Shown piece by piece: positions 1 through 7,464 of a stretch of 64,000 nt of DNA. Where the stretch lies: positions 61,318 through 125,317 of the IMG/VR virus record IMGVR_UViG_3300029910_000005, one strand, 5' to 3'. The translations under genes and the position numbers were made by a program. The notes beneath the pieces were generated by a model, which was given only the letters and a program-made list of their open reading frames with translations, did no database searches and was not told where the DNA came from. The stretch's first letter is position 1, and each line of letters begins with the position of its first letter. The DNA is from a virus.

Positions 1-375
1 ATATGGGATGCAGAGAATGTGCTCTTCAGTAAGGCTCCAGATTACGTCGATGCTTCACGCTACTGGAAATTCAGCCTGTCGATCATCATCAAGCAAACTT
101 ATATGTTCAACGAGGTTCTGGATGCAGTTGCATTGCTCAAACATCTGAAGAGGACGACAGTGATCAATTTGACGGCAATAGCACGTATGAAGGACATCTT
201 ACCGACAACGACTCGTGAGTATGCTAAAAATCAAGCAGAGAGAGTGATTACATGGTTGTATATGTCGGGAAATCCACTCAACGACCCTTCATTGTATTGG
301 CTTCTGAAGGCTATGTTGTATGACGGACGATCTATATTATGGCCAATACCACGTTTGTTTACGTTTTATCTATGA
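1..375 (+). CDS. Hypothetical protein, 3' end only (open at left edge)
   Basis: The reading frame is open from base 1 and ends at TAG-type stop 373-375, so this is the C-terminal part (about 124 residues) of a gene that begins outside the window. An in-frame GTG at 19 is not a convincing start. The fragment is helical in composition, with hydrophobic pairs spaced as in solenoid repeats, and its style resembles the divergent ankyrin-like protein at 2712-3710. The end (WPIPRLFTFYL) faintly recalls the C-terminal box of the 17-21 kb cluster but lacks LP-x-DL. It overlaps the convergent gene at 370-912 by six bases. Function unknown. Confidence 0.55.
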   Translation: MWDAENVLFSKAPDYVDASRYWKFSLSIIIKQTYMFNEVLDAVALLKHLKRTTVINLTAIARMKDILPTTTREYAKNQAERVITWLYMSGNPLNDPSLYWLLKAMLYDGRSILWPIPRLFTFYL

Positions 376-912
376 ACGCTTAAATAACGAACACAACCAA
401 TGACAATAAATCTCTGTTGCAGACGGTTCCTTAAGCTTCTCCTGAAGACGAAAACGGTACACATTCGCGCGTAAGTTACGAATGGCCCCCTCGATTTGGA
501 GATACCGAAATTCCCGACGATAGAGCCACGGATCATGATCCAGAATAACCACCAGAATAGCACAGATCATTCGTTCGTGGAGCGGAAAGGGACAACTCTT
601 GAGCTTCTCGATCGCATATTCCATGAATCCAGCTGTCATTACTCTCTCTGGGAAGTAACGAGCCACCGTTTTGATGATATGGAACACGAATTCTTCTAGT
701 TGAATAGATAAATTACAGGTCAGGAGCTTCATCATGATCGGTATAACACCGAGCGTAACATAGCATCGTCGACCTTCAATCGACGAAGACATATTACTGG
801 AGATATCTCGCAAGACGATGTATCGTTCGGCTTCAGTGCTCTTGCCATAATCTCGAAGTTTATCCAGCTGCGCCTTGATCACATCCACCGGGGGTACTAC
901 TTCGGTGGTCAT
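370..912 (-). CDS. ARM/HEAT-like helical repeat protein (180 aa)
   Basis: ATG at 912 lies eight bases downstream of a CACATATAT promoter-like element at 921-929. Residues about 40-130 read as armadillo-type helices: a GVIPIMMKLL helix, followed by paired helices ending in a conserved-looking acidic/aromatic turn (DHDPW). Armadillo and HEAT solenoids bind other proteins. The last 45 residues are basic and end in KRS. Convergent with the partial gene on its left and divergent from the DUF952 gene. The solenoid assignment rests on the helix pattern only; no catalytic motif is present. Confidence 0.6.
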   Translation of the reverse strand: MTTEVVPPVDVIKAQLDKLRDYGKSTEAERYIVLRDISSNMSSSIEGRRCYVTLGVIPIMMKLLTCNLSIQLEEFVFHIIKTVARYFPERVMTAGFMEYAIEKLKSCPFPLHERMICAILVVILDHDPWLYRREFRYLQIEGAIRNLRANVYRFRLQEKLKEPSATEIYCHWLCSLFKRS

Positions 913-920
913 CTTTGAGA

Positions 921-929
921 ATATATGTG
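921..929 (-). promoter_or_regulatory. Promoter-like CACATATAT element
   Basis: On the minus strand this reads ACACACATATAT, eight bases upstream of the ATG at 912. It belongs to the recurrent CACATATA(TAC) family found just before many starts in this window. Confidence 0.45.
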
Positions 930-987
930 TGTGTCTCTGTCACCCCCCCTCTCTCTCGAGAGAGAGAGAACCACAAACACACGGAGG

Positions 988-1365
988 ATGTCCATCTTTA
1001 AGGTCTTACACAAGGGAGCGTACTGGCGACAGATGACGACTGGGATCTATGGAACCGCAGCTGAGCTCACAGAGGGGAGAATTCATCTGTCTACCGAACA
1101 GCAATTGCCAAATACCATCCAAAAGATCTACGAGCGAGACTATGGTCATTCGAAGAAGGTTGTCGATGATTCTTACTGCTTGATCCGCGTGAAGAAGGAC
1201 CTTATCAAGGAGGGAGGTACGCTGGAATGGCAAGGCAAGGAGGGACAAATTTACCCCCATATTGTTGGTCCGGTGGGTAAAGTGTTTATCGACGAGAAAG
1301 CGATTAGGTGGGTGAAAAAGCTGATCATTGTAGATGGTGGTTTCTTTCTCTTTACGTCTAAGTAA
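988..1365 (+). CDS. DUF952-family protein (125 aa)
   Basis: The start chosen is ATG 988 (MSIFKVLHKG); the upstream in-frame ATG at 925 lies in CT-rich leader. The protein matches the whole length of the bacterial/eukaryotic DUF952 family (PF06108) as I know it: an N-terminal K-V-L-H/W strand-helix, G-x-Y, then the signature G-R-I-H-L-S-T-x-x-Q at about residues 29-38, a central L-I-R-V strand, L-E-W, and I-Y-P-H-I-V-G-P near residue 90. The histidine of HLS and the YPH motif are the family's conserved polar residues. DUF952 has been linked to the ADP-ribosyltransferase fold (from memory of the family literature); activity is not established. It overlaps the ankyrin gene 1358-2359 tail to tail by eight bases. 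Confidence 0.85.
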   Translation: MSIFKVLHKGAYWRQMTTGIYGTAAELTEGRIHLSTEQQLPNTIQKIYERDYGHSKKVVDDSYCLIRVKKDLIKEGGTLEWQGKEGQIYPHIVGPVGKVFIDEKAIRWVKKLIIVDGGFFLFTSK

Positions 1366-2359
1366 TCGTCATCGCAACAACACCAGTCACCAACACTTCT
1401 CTCTCTTCCATAGCAACACGAAGCACCTCAGCTGCACCGCACATCTTCAACACACTGTCAGGACCAGATTCAGGGATCGTTTCCTTGGAGTATTTATCCT
1501 CACGGATAGCCGCACCATGCTTGAGAAAGAGACGCATCATTGCCATTCCATTGACAGACGGAGTAGGATCAACAACGGTCAGAATGTGTCCGTTCGTTTG
1601 GCTTTCGTCTGGTACCCAACGTTTAGCACGGAGACAGAGGAACTCGTACACGATATCGTCAATCAGAGCCTCGAGGGGGGTCTGTCCGTCCTCATTCTCG
1701 AACTCGAGATCGATCGGTGTAGCATGCTCCAACAGAAGTGCGAGCATCTGGAGATGTTCTTCGGTGTACTGACCCTTATCCCATGACAAGATACAATGCA
1801 GAGCGTTACGTTTTTCCGCTTTTTCGTCTAATCCTTCTGGTACAGGGATGGTCAATTTCGCACCATATTGCAACGCTCGTTCGGTCGACTCAACATCCTT
1901 GCGGTCGACACAGCGAAAGAGAGGAGTGTGCATCTTCGGCCCTCCGAAGTTGATGTCCCCCCCGTGGGCAAGTACCCAATTGAGCAGGGCGGTGTCCTTT
2001 TCGCGAATCACATGATGGAGTAAGGTGTACTCTGGATCGCTAAAGGAGGTGTAGATTTGTTGTGGATTCCAGGCGTTGATGTTCGCTCCAGCCTCGATTA
2101 GCTTGAGGGCCCATTTCTCTCCTAATTCCGGATAAAAAGGGCCGGATCCGTTCGTCAAGTGATGAAACAGCGCATAATTCAACGTATCGATACCGGGTTG
2201 GCAACAATGAATGAGCCATTCTCCGAACTCGATGTAATCACCTGCTTCCGGCAACAATTGACGTTGGATTAACCGCACATGTTGCACGAAACGTTCCGAG
2301 ATGTTACCTCTCTCGAACATCAACAAGTTGATCATGAAGCGGTCAAAATTGGTCATCAT
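1358..2359 (-). CDS. Ankyrin-repeat protein (333 aa)
   Basis: Starts with a double ATG (2359/2356). Ankyrin signatures are visible at about residues 85-95 (ALKLIEAGANINAW), 112-135 (YTLLHHVIREKD, then VLAHGGDINFGG), 144-165 (TPLFRCV, ALQYGAKL) and again near 215-235 (LLLEHATPIDLE, GQTPLEALI). A last repeat-like piece (MMRLFLKHGAAI) lies near residue 280. The N-terminal 80 residues are helical and unassigned. Ankyrin proteins of large viruses usually bind host proteins; many recruit ubiquitin ligases through a C-terminal box, but no such box is evident here. Its promoter region holds repeat copy 1. Confidence 0.85.
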   Translation of the reverse strand: MMTNFDRFMINLLMFERGNISERFVQHVRLIQRQLLPEAGDYIEFGEWLIHCCQPGIDTLNYALFHHLTNGSGPFYPELGEKWALKLIEAGANINAWNPQQIYTSFSDPEYTLLHHVIREKDTALLNWVLAHGGDINFGGPKMHTPLFRCVDRKDVESTERALQYGAKLTIPVPEGLDEKAEKRNALHCILSWDKGQYTEEHLQMLALLLEHATPIDLEFENEDGQTPLEALIDDIVYEFLCLRAKRWVPDESQTNGHILTVVDPTPSVNGMAMMRLFLKHGAAIREDKYSKETIPESGPDSVLKMCGAAEVLRVAMEEREVLVTGVVAMTIT

Positions 2360-2399
2360 TCTTTGTTTGTGACTCTCTCTCTCGAGAGGGGGAGGAAAG

Positions 2400-2655
2400 T
2401 AGCTACCACAGCCGAGGCCCAGTGAATCTTGAGGGTAAATGTTGTTTTCAATTTTTCACGAAAAAATGAACTTTTCACTTTTAAAAATGAAGTTAGAAAT
2501 CCACAGGATTCACTGGGCCTCGGCTGTGGTAGGTGATGAGTTACTACCGCGGTAGATGAGGGGGTAGAAGAGGTGGGGAAGGAAATTCTGGAGACAGAGA
2601 AAAAAACAGTGAAAAAAGCGTATTTTTCGAAATCCACAGGATTTACTGGGCTTTT
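2400..2655 (-). mobile_element. MITE-like inverted-repeat element, copy 1 (class with one truncated end)
   Basis: A module at 2402-2532 is bounded by inverted repeats starting CTACCACAGCCGAGG (2402) and ending in the reverse complement (2512-2532). A second module follows with the palindrome ACCGCGGT at 2546-2553 and a purine-rich stretch, and stops in a shortened end (TTTACTGGGC, 2642-2651). It is nearly identical to copy 4 and is the reverse orientation of copies 2 and 3. It fills the only sizeable gap between the divergent genes 1358-2359 and 2712-3710. ORFs across it are not conserved between copies. No transposase is encoded in the window. Confidence 0.75.
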
Positions 2656-2711
2656 TTTTGGTATACCTTGAAAAACACACGGGTAGCAAAGATGGGAGAC
2701 AGGCACACACG

Positions 2712-3710
2712 ATGGAGAGTCTTATTGATGATATCAGTTCTCCCTATACCAATGATGAACAGCTATGGTTGGACCGATTGCAGCATCTCGTTACCTTCGA
2801 TGGTTACAACATTGACTATGAATCAGTGGAGTTCGGTATAACTTTCTTGCAGAAGGCATGTTCTCGAGAGTACTATGAGCTCGTGTATGGTGCGATCAAG
2901 CTTGGAGCGGATGTTAATCGCGGATGTCATTGGGACCATAATAGCAATGCACTAGATAGGGTGTTTCAAGCATCGAGTAAGGAGCAAAGTGAAAAGATGA
3001 CCGAAACACGACTGAAGATCATCACCTTACTGCTCGATTCTGGCGTGAGGGTCCGAGAAATCAATTTTTATGGGTATTGTCAATATTACCGTGACGCGAG
3101 GCTATTTGGACGTATGTATAACCGCGCTTTCGATACTATCAACCCTTATCATCGTCAACCCGACTGGGAACTCATGTGGAACAACGTTCTTGGTCTGACG
3201 AACAATCAACTGATCATTAAACGCTTAATTAGCGAGGTTGGGGTCCATAGGAACCTGTTTCGCAGCGATGTCATGTGCCGATGTGCTGAACCTATGTACT
3301 TTGGTATGCTGACAAAGGCTGGATTTCGTTTCGACGTGTATGTCTCAGGTGAAGCCTATTCATTGGGATACGTGGCATCATCGAAACATTGGAGTTTTGA
3401 TCGTGCGGTGCGAAATATATACGAAATGCTTCGTTATCATCCTGCTGCTAACAAGGATTTTATCATCTATCAACGGCAGGACATTTACACTTTCAAGCTC
3501 AACCCACGATGGATGCAGGTATTTTTGTACATCTACGATCGTATCCAGCTTGTGTTCATCTTCTCCTCTGTGGATATAATTCCACGTCTCGGAAGACGGT
3601 CTACCTTACCAAAGTCAAGTCTACATGGGTGGTTTACGCGTGCATTAGACAAGATATTGTACAATGAAAATGAATTAGATAGGGATGCTTATACTAGTAA
3701 GGGTCACTAG
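2712..3710 (+). CDS. Divergent ankyrin-like protein with degenerate C-terminal box (332 aa)
   Basis: ATG 2712 (MESLIDDISS) follows repeat copy 1; the longer frame from 2658 would start inside the repeat edge. Ankyrin-like segments are seen at about residues 48-85 (ITFLQKACSREYYELV, AIKLGADVNRG) and 104-120 (IITLLLDSGVRV). Near residues 280-315 the protein reads FIFSSVDIIPRLGRR, then STLPKSSLHGWF, which matches the PRL-spacer-LP pattern of the C-terminal box shared with the 17-21 kb cluster, followed here by about 20 extra residues. Convergent with 3707-4309, overlapping four bases. Likely a protein-binding adaptor; partner unknown. Confidence 0.65.
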   Translation: MESLIDDISSPYTNDEQLWLDRLQHLVTFDGYNIDYESVEFGITFLQKACSREYYELVYGAIKLGADVNRGCHWDHNSNALDRVFQASSKEQSEKMTETRLKIITLLLDSGVRVREINFYGYCQYYRDARLFGRMYNRAFDTINPYHRQPDWELMWNNVLGLTNNQLIIKRLISEVGVHRNLFRSDVMCRCAEPMYFGMLTKAGFRFDVYVSGEAYSLGYVASSKHWSFDRAVRNIYEMLRYHPAANKDFIIYQRQDIYTFKLNPRWMQVFLYIYDRIQLVFIFSSVDIIPRLGRRSTLPKSSLHGWFTRALDKILYNENELDRDAYTSKGH

Positions 3711-4309
3711 AGGGGACCGACAAATACGAGTCCAATCATAGGTTCTGGTCCGGCTTCTGGTACGACCTGTGTTCCTACTCGTACCAACCGATAGCTCAAG
3801 TGCCCTTCCAATTCCGCTACGATTCCCCTAGTGAGTGAGAAGTTTCGGAAGATATTCCACCAATGGCTCTCTGGATCCTGGACTTCATCGATCACCATAT
3901 CAGGAGGAAGCTGAAAATGTAATTCCTGTTGTTGTTGTTGTGCTGTTATCGGTAGGTAGATATTCAGACGCATTCCTGGAGTACTAAAGAAGGGATATCG
4001 GTCAACAGCCAACGCTAACAGACGACCTTCTATATGCCCAGTGGTCATTCGTGGATTTGCTTGTGATAGATATATATGGTATGCGTTTGGGTCTTCAGCT
4101 GGGTCCCATCGTCTTAACGCTAACCTTCCGAAACGCTCTCTGGTTGCTCCAGTAATCAACCATACATGGAAGGTAGCGGTTTCGAGTATTCGCGGATCCG
4201 GTTCAGGACCTAGATGTGGCACGAAATGCTCGATGACTTCGACTTCGGTGTGCGTTGCGACTCTTCTTGGTGGCGACGATGGCGCTGTTTGATGTCCTGC
4301 TCCCTGCAT
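3707..4309 (-). CDS. Hypothetical protein (200 aa)
   Basis: I chose ATG 4309 (MQGAGHQTAP) because the longer frame would overlap the stop of the nuclease gene at 4329. Residues 1-25 are Pro/Ser/Thr-rich and probably disordered. The middle part is a soluble alpha/beta mixture (TATFHVWLITGATRERFG, AYHIYLSQANPR). A QQQQQ run sits near residue 120. No transmembrane segment, cysteine cluster or known catalytic motif is visible. It follows the EEP nuclease gene with 19 bases between them and may be expressed with it. I do not recognise the family. Confidence 0.6.
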   Translation of the reverse strand: MQGAGHQTAPSSPPRRVATHTEVEVIEHFVPHLGPEPDPRILETATFHVWLITGATRERFGRLALRRWDPAEDPNAYHIYLSQANPRMTTGHIEGRLLALAVDRYPFFSTPGMRLNIYLPITAQQQQQELHFQLPPDMVIDEVQDPESHWWNIFRNFSLTRGIVAELEGHLSYRLVRVGTQVVPEAGPEPMIGLVFVGPL

Positions 4310-4328
4310 TTTATGTGTATGCTTATAC

Positions 4329-5498
4329 TTATAAGGCAACCAAAGAAAAATTTGCACCAATCATCACATGATCCGAGTGAAGACAAGGACCTGGCAAGGA
4401 CAGTGAATTTCCACCTAACTCCTTATCTGTCTCATGTCCATGATGCAAAACACTGACCACACTGATACTGGCTTGCTTTCCAGTCTGGAAAAATACATAA
4501 TCTACCGTATCTTGGAACAGTTTCTTATCGCGCTCCGTGAACGATTTCACCGTCCATTCCGGTTCTCGTCCACATAATTCCTTGTACGCACTTCTCATCA
4601 CACAAGGAACTTCCAACCTGAATGGATCGTCCCGATACGCTGGTTCAGGTGGCGCTGCCTCTTTACCATCGGTTTCCGGATCAGCTGGATCGACAATCTT
4701 ACCATGCGGGTAATCTCCTCTGGTGACCATAGCATATTGAGGACTGTTCGGTTTGAAGTTGAAATCCCCTGCAACAATCACCGGTACCTCTCCCTTGGAC
4801 AGCTCATGAATCGCCTGGAAATACATGGCAGTATGGATACTCATCACCGATGGGGCATGGAACATGCACGGAAGGTGATGAGTGCATATCAGAAATTCGA
4901 TATCGTCGAATGTTCGCAGACGCAAGATGATCGCTCGGTTAAAGTTGTATCGAGCCATCGTCCAGGGGGTTTCCACACGCTTCTCTGGCATCTCTATGGT
5001 AAATGCACGCTTGACACCGAACATACTGGCGAACCCTAACCAAAGCAATCCAAACCCTAACTTGAAGATCTCCGTGGTAGACTTCTTTGGTACAGGGACT
5101 AATGTAGTGGGAGGGGGGACAGTGGGTTTTGGAGGACCCCAGCCTCCTTTCTTTGTATCGGCAACATTGATGATTTGCACGTCCATGAGTATGAACGCTT
5201 TCATGGGATAAGCGATGGCTACTCCCATGTAGCCATTGAAACGAGTACCGTAATTGGTGACGATAAAGTGGTATTTTCGCTCATGAAAGAAAGTCGTCAA
5301 CTTCGCAGCCCAGGTGATAGAAACCTCCTGGAGACAGATGATCGACAGGCTTCGAATCTCGTACTTCAAATGCTCACAGATCGCCCTGAGTCGGAACTCA
5401 GGATCGAGAATTTCAGGATCACATTTTGGATAATGTTCCGGTGTAGACATCGCCGAGGACAGCACGTTGTACGTGATCACGCGAACCGTAGACGACAT
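4329..5498 (-). CDS. Endonuclease/exonuclease/phosphatase (EEP) family nuclease, CCR4/nocturnin-like (389 aa)
   Basis: ATG 5498 is preferred: it lies 15 bases after a CCTCACATATATAC element, whereas the longer frame runs into the opposite gene at 5559. The catalytic set of the EEP fold is complete: TYNVLS (N11), CLQEV (E58), CTHHL (H207/H208), AGDFNFKP (D245, N247), TVDYVFF (D332) and HSDH (S375-D376-H377). The N-terminal layout (YNVLS, FRLRAICEHL, ICLQEV) is typical of the CCR4/nocturnin/Angel deadenylase branch, which shortens poly(A) tails or cleaves related nucleotides. Unusual is an insert at about residues 112-170: a proline-rich stretch followed by a hydrophobic segment (LGFGLLWLGFASMFGV) that could insert in a membrane. 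A role in degrading host mRNA is inference. Confidence 0.88.
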   Translation of the reverse strand: MSSTVRVITYNVLSSAMSTPEHYPKCDPEILDPEFRLRAICEHLKYEIRSLSIICLQEVSITWAAKLTTFFHERKYHFIVTNYGTRFNGYMGVAIAYPMKAFILMDVQIINVADTKKGGWGPPKPTVPPPTTLVPVPKKSTTEIFKLGFGLLWLGFASMFGVKRAFTIEMPEKRVETPWTMARYNFNRAIILRLRTFDDIEFLICTHHLPCMFHAPSVMSIHTAMYFQAIHELSKGEVPVIVAGDFNFKPNSPQYAMVTRGDYPHGKIVDPADPETDGKEAAPPEPAYRDDPFRLEVPCVMRSAYKELCGREPEWTVKSFTERDKKLFQDTVDYVFFQTGKQASISVVSVLHHGHETDKELGGNSLSLPGPCLHSDHVMIGANFSLVAL

Positions 5499-5513
5499 GT
5501 TTGCAAACGTGGA

Positions 5514-5525
5514 GTATATATGTGA
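5514..5525 (-). promoter_or_regulatory. Promoter-like CTCACATATATAC element
   Basis: Reads CCTCACATATATAC on the minus strand, 15 bases before ATG 5498. One of the clearest copies of the motif, and it fixes the start of the EEP nuclease. Confidence 0.55.
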
Positions 5526-5529
5526 GGAA

Positions 5530-5550
5530 GGTGGACAGTCACATATACAT
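5530..5550 (+). promoter_or_regulatory. Divergent promoter region with GGTGGAC and TCACATATACAT
   Basis: GGTGGAC (5530-5536) is followed by TCACATATACAT (5539-5550), nine bases ahead of ATG 5559. Together with the minus-strand copy at 5514-5525 it packs two promoters into 60 bases. Confidence 0.5.
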
Positions 5551-5558
5551 ACCGGGGA

Positions 5559-6011
5559 ATGCCTCGAACCCAACGAGTATCTTGTAGGACGGAGTTTGAG
5601 TATAAACTGGACGATTACTGTGAGCAACTCGACATAAATACTCCTACCAAAAGGTTCAGGGACTTTGCTGATTGTGCGCGTGTACTCTTCAAGTTGCCGG
5701 TCATTGAGCCTGATCGAATCAAGGAGGTGAACCGGATCGTAACGATAGATCATAAACGATATCGTGAAGCTTGTGAGAAGCTTATGCGCGGTGAACGGTG
5801 GAATTGGTATCATTTCACATACAATTTACCTATTTTCTGTCCGACTGCGGCTGATTATAATAGGTTCGGCGCATCTGTTTTTTGGCCCATTGATGGTGAT
5901 CACAGTGTGATCCGACTCATGGTCATCTTCTGCTATCTCAACTATAAACCAAGCAGCGTGTGGAAACTCACCACTGATCTCTGTCGTCATCTCCGCACAT
6001 TTTTCGACTAA
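5559..6011 (+). CDS. Small FWP-motif protein with C-terminal box (150 aa)
   Basis: Starts at ATG 5559 right after a CACATATAC element. It aligns with the 10286-10762 protein and in part with 6013-6378: W-x-W-Y near residue 84, then G-A-S-V-F-W-P at about 108-114 and a helix ending in LRTFF. The C-terminus (IRLMVIFCYLNYKP, then LTTDLCRHLRTFF) fits the hydrophobic helix, spacer, DL-x-R-x-L-R-x-F pattern of the box found at the end of the 17-21 kb proteins. One base separates it from the next gene. Function unknown; a protein-binding adaptor is my inference. Confidence 0.65.
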   Translation: MPRTQRVSCRTEFEYKLDDYCEQLDINTPTKRFRDFADCARVLFKLPVIEPDRIKEVNRIVTIDHKRYREACEKLMRGERWNWYHFTYNLPIFCPTAADYNRFGASVFWPIDGDHSVIRLMVIFCYLNYKPSSVWKLTTDLCRHLRTFFD

Positions 6012-6012
6012 G

Positions 6013-6378
6013 ATGGGGGACTTAGAGAAGGAGAGACAAGAACTGATGAGTTCCCCTCCAAAGCGAGCATGGTATCGTTTGGTGATCGACATGCATCCGG
6101 AAAAACCAGGGTGTGTCGAATACAATGGATTTGAAGCGTCTTTGTTCTGGCCTCATCCGCACGATATGACCCTACAACGTGCGTGGGTTCTGCTGCGATA
6201 TAAGAACTTGTTGCCACCTGATGTATGCATCCTTCTGCGCCCGTTTCTGGTAGGAATTCGGCGTCAGTACTTATATGTGGAATCCAATTCTTCACTCACA
6301 CCCCACTCGCATATCGGGTTGATATGTAGACCAGGTGATCGATTAGCGGAACAAAAATATAAAGACGGCATTACTTAA
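6013..6378 (+). CDS. Small FWP-motif protein, paralogue (121 aa)
   Basis: ATG 6013 follows the stop of the previous gene by one base, so the pair may share a transcript. Residues about 18-80 repeat the core of its neighbour and of 10286-10762: W-Y-R-L-V, then E-A-S-L-F-W-P-H-P, then R-A-W-V-L-L-R-Y-K and LPPDVCILLRPFL. Unlike its relatives it carries a further 40 hydrophilic residues after the box. The N-terminal half of the neighbour is missing here. It overlaps the convergent gene at 6375 by four bases. Confidence 0.65.
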   Translation: MGDLEKERQELMSSPPKRAWYRLVIDMHPEKPGCVEYNGFEASLFWPHPHDMTLQRAWVLLRYKNLLPPDVCILLRPFLVGIRRQYLYVESNSSLTPHSHIGLICRPGDRLAEQKYKDGIT

Positions 6379-7379
6379 GAAGAAGAAGAAGACGTAAAGT
6401 AAAGATAATCACCATCATAACCAACAAACTTGTACCCTTTCGCAATACACAATTCGATGCGAATCATCTCTTTGGAGAGCAACCCAAACTTTCTCATTTT
6501 CCACATTCCATCGACATGGGTGAGGGTTTCATGTTCAGCTTGCATCAACTCCTCTAATGCCATCATGATCAGCATGTTATCTAACTCATTCGCAAAGGTC
6601 ATGATCACCATATCGACGGAATGAATCCATGTGCTTTTCAAGCGTCGATAGGAATGGAAGAGACTTTGGATGAGATTCACGACCATCTGATGCGCAATGA
6701 TTACATTATCTTTGGCTTTACGAATGGCATGAAAGGCTAGGATGTAGGATTGCCGTGGCTGCCAATTGTCCCGCACTGGGGGTTGAAGTTCATGGCTACT
6801 ATATAGGTGCCATTTGCGATACACGTTGGAGTTCATCATCGTGTGTTCAAAGCGAGTTCCACGAAAATGTTGTCCCAAGACTGCAGCAAAGGCATCCATT
6901 CGTTTCCCATCCCCTGGTGATGATAAATCGATCTCGATTTCCTGGTTTCGTTTCCCATCACCCACCGTACAATACTGCATAGACACCGTGCGTGGGGTGG
7001 GGGTGTAAGGCATAGGCTTATCAAAGAGCCCTGGAACAAGACTCCGGAGCTCTTCAGTTGGAGTAGCACCAGCAGCTAACAATGCTTGAATCAGGGTAGT
7101 ATCTTGGTAATTTCTCACCGCCACCGACAACGGTGTCCAAAGATTATCCGTCACCAAGTTGATGTTCTTCTTCGGGATCAGATGACCAACCATATGGCGT
7201 GGGAACCATCCTGAATCCAGGAACATATACATTGGTAATCCTCCACGTCGATTGAGTGCATCCGGATCAATCGTAGCAAGAAAATCCTCGTCGTAAAGAC
7301 GGTAATCTAGCCATTCATTCAAGAAAAAGAAGAATCCAGGCGTAATTGTCGGCAGACCCGACACAACGACAGCGTCCAT
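6375..7379 (-). CDS. Ankyrin-containing protein with Ser tail (334 aa)
   Basis: ATG 7379 (MDAVVVSGLP) is preferred; the longer frame reads through a CT-rich leader. One good ankyrin repeat is seen at about residues 75-108 (NLWTPLSVAVRNYQDTTL, LLAAGATP). The segment 130-165 contains two copies of a GDGKR motif separated by acidic residues. The C-terminal 150 residues are helical with several methionine-rich stretches and end in six serines coded by a CTT repeat. Probably another protein-interaction factor of the ankyrin group. Confidence 0.65.
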   Translation of the reverse strand: MDAVVVSGLPTITPGFFFFLNEWLDYRLYDEDFLATIDPDALNRRGGLPMYMFLDSGWFPRHMVGHLIPKKNINLVTDNLWTPLSVAVRNYQDTTLIQALLAAGATPTEELRSLVPGLFDKPMPYTPTPRTVSMQYCTVGDGKRNQEIEIDLSSPGDGKRMDAFAAVLGQHFRGTRFEHTMMNSNVYRKWHLYSSHELQPPVRDNWQPRQSYILAFHAIRKAKDNVIIAHQMVVNLIQSLFHSYRRLKSTWIHSVDMVIMTFANELDNMLIMMALEELMQAEHETLTHVDGMWKMRKFGLLSKEMIRIELCIAKGYKFVGYDGDYLYFTSSSSS

Positions 7380-7464
7380 GGTATTTGTGACCTGTCCCCC
7401 TCTCTCTCTCTGTGGTTCCCACACCTGTCTCCCTCTCTCACAAACCAAACCAAAACCTTAAAAA

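Noticed and set aside
5499-5813. N-terminal extension of the EEP nuclease to 5813
   Set aside because: It would overlap the opposite gene 5559-6011 and cross the paired promoter elements; the conserved TYN motif begins just after ATG 5498.
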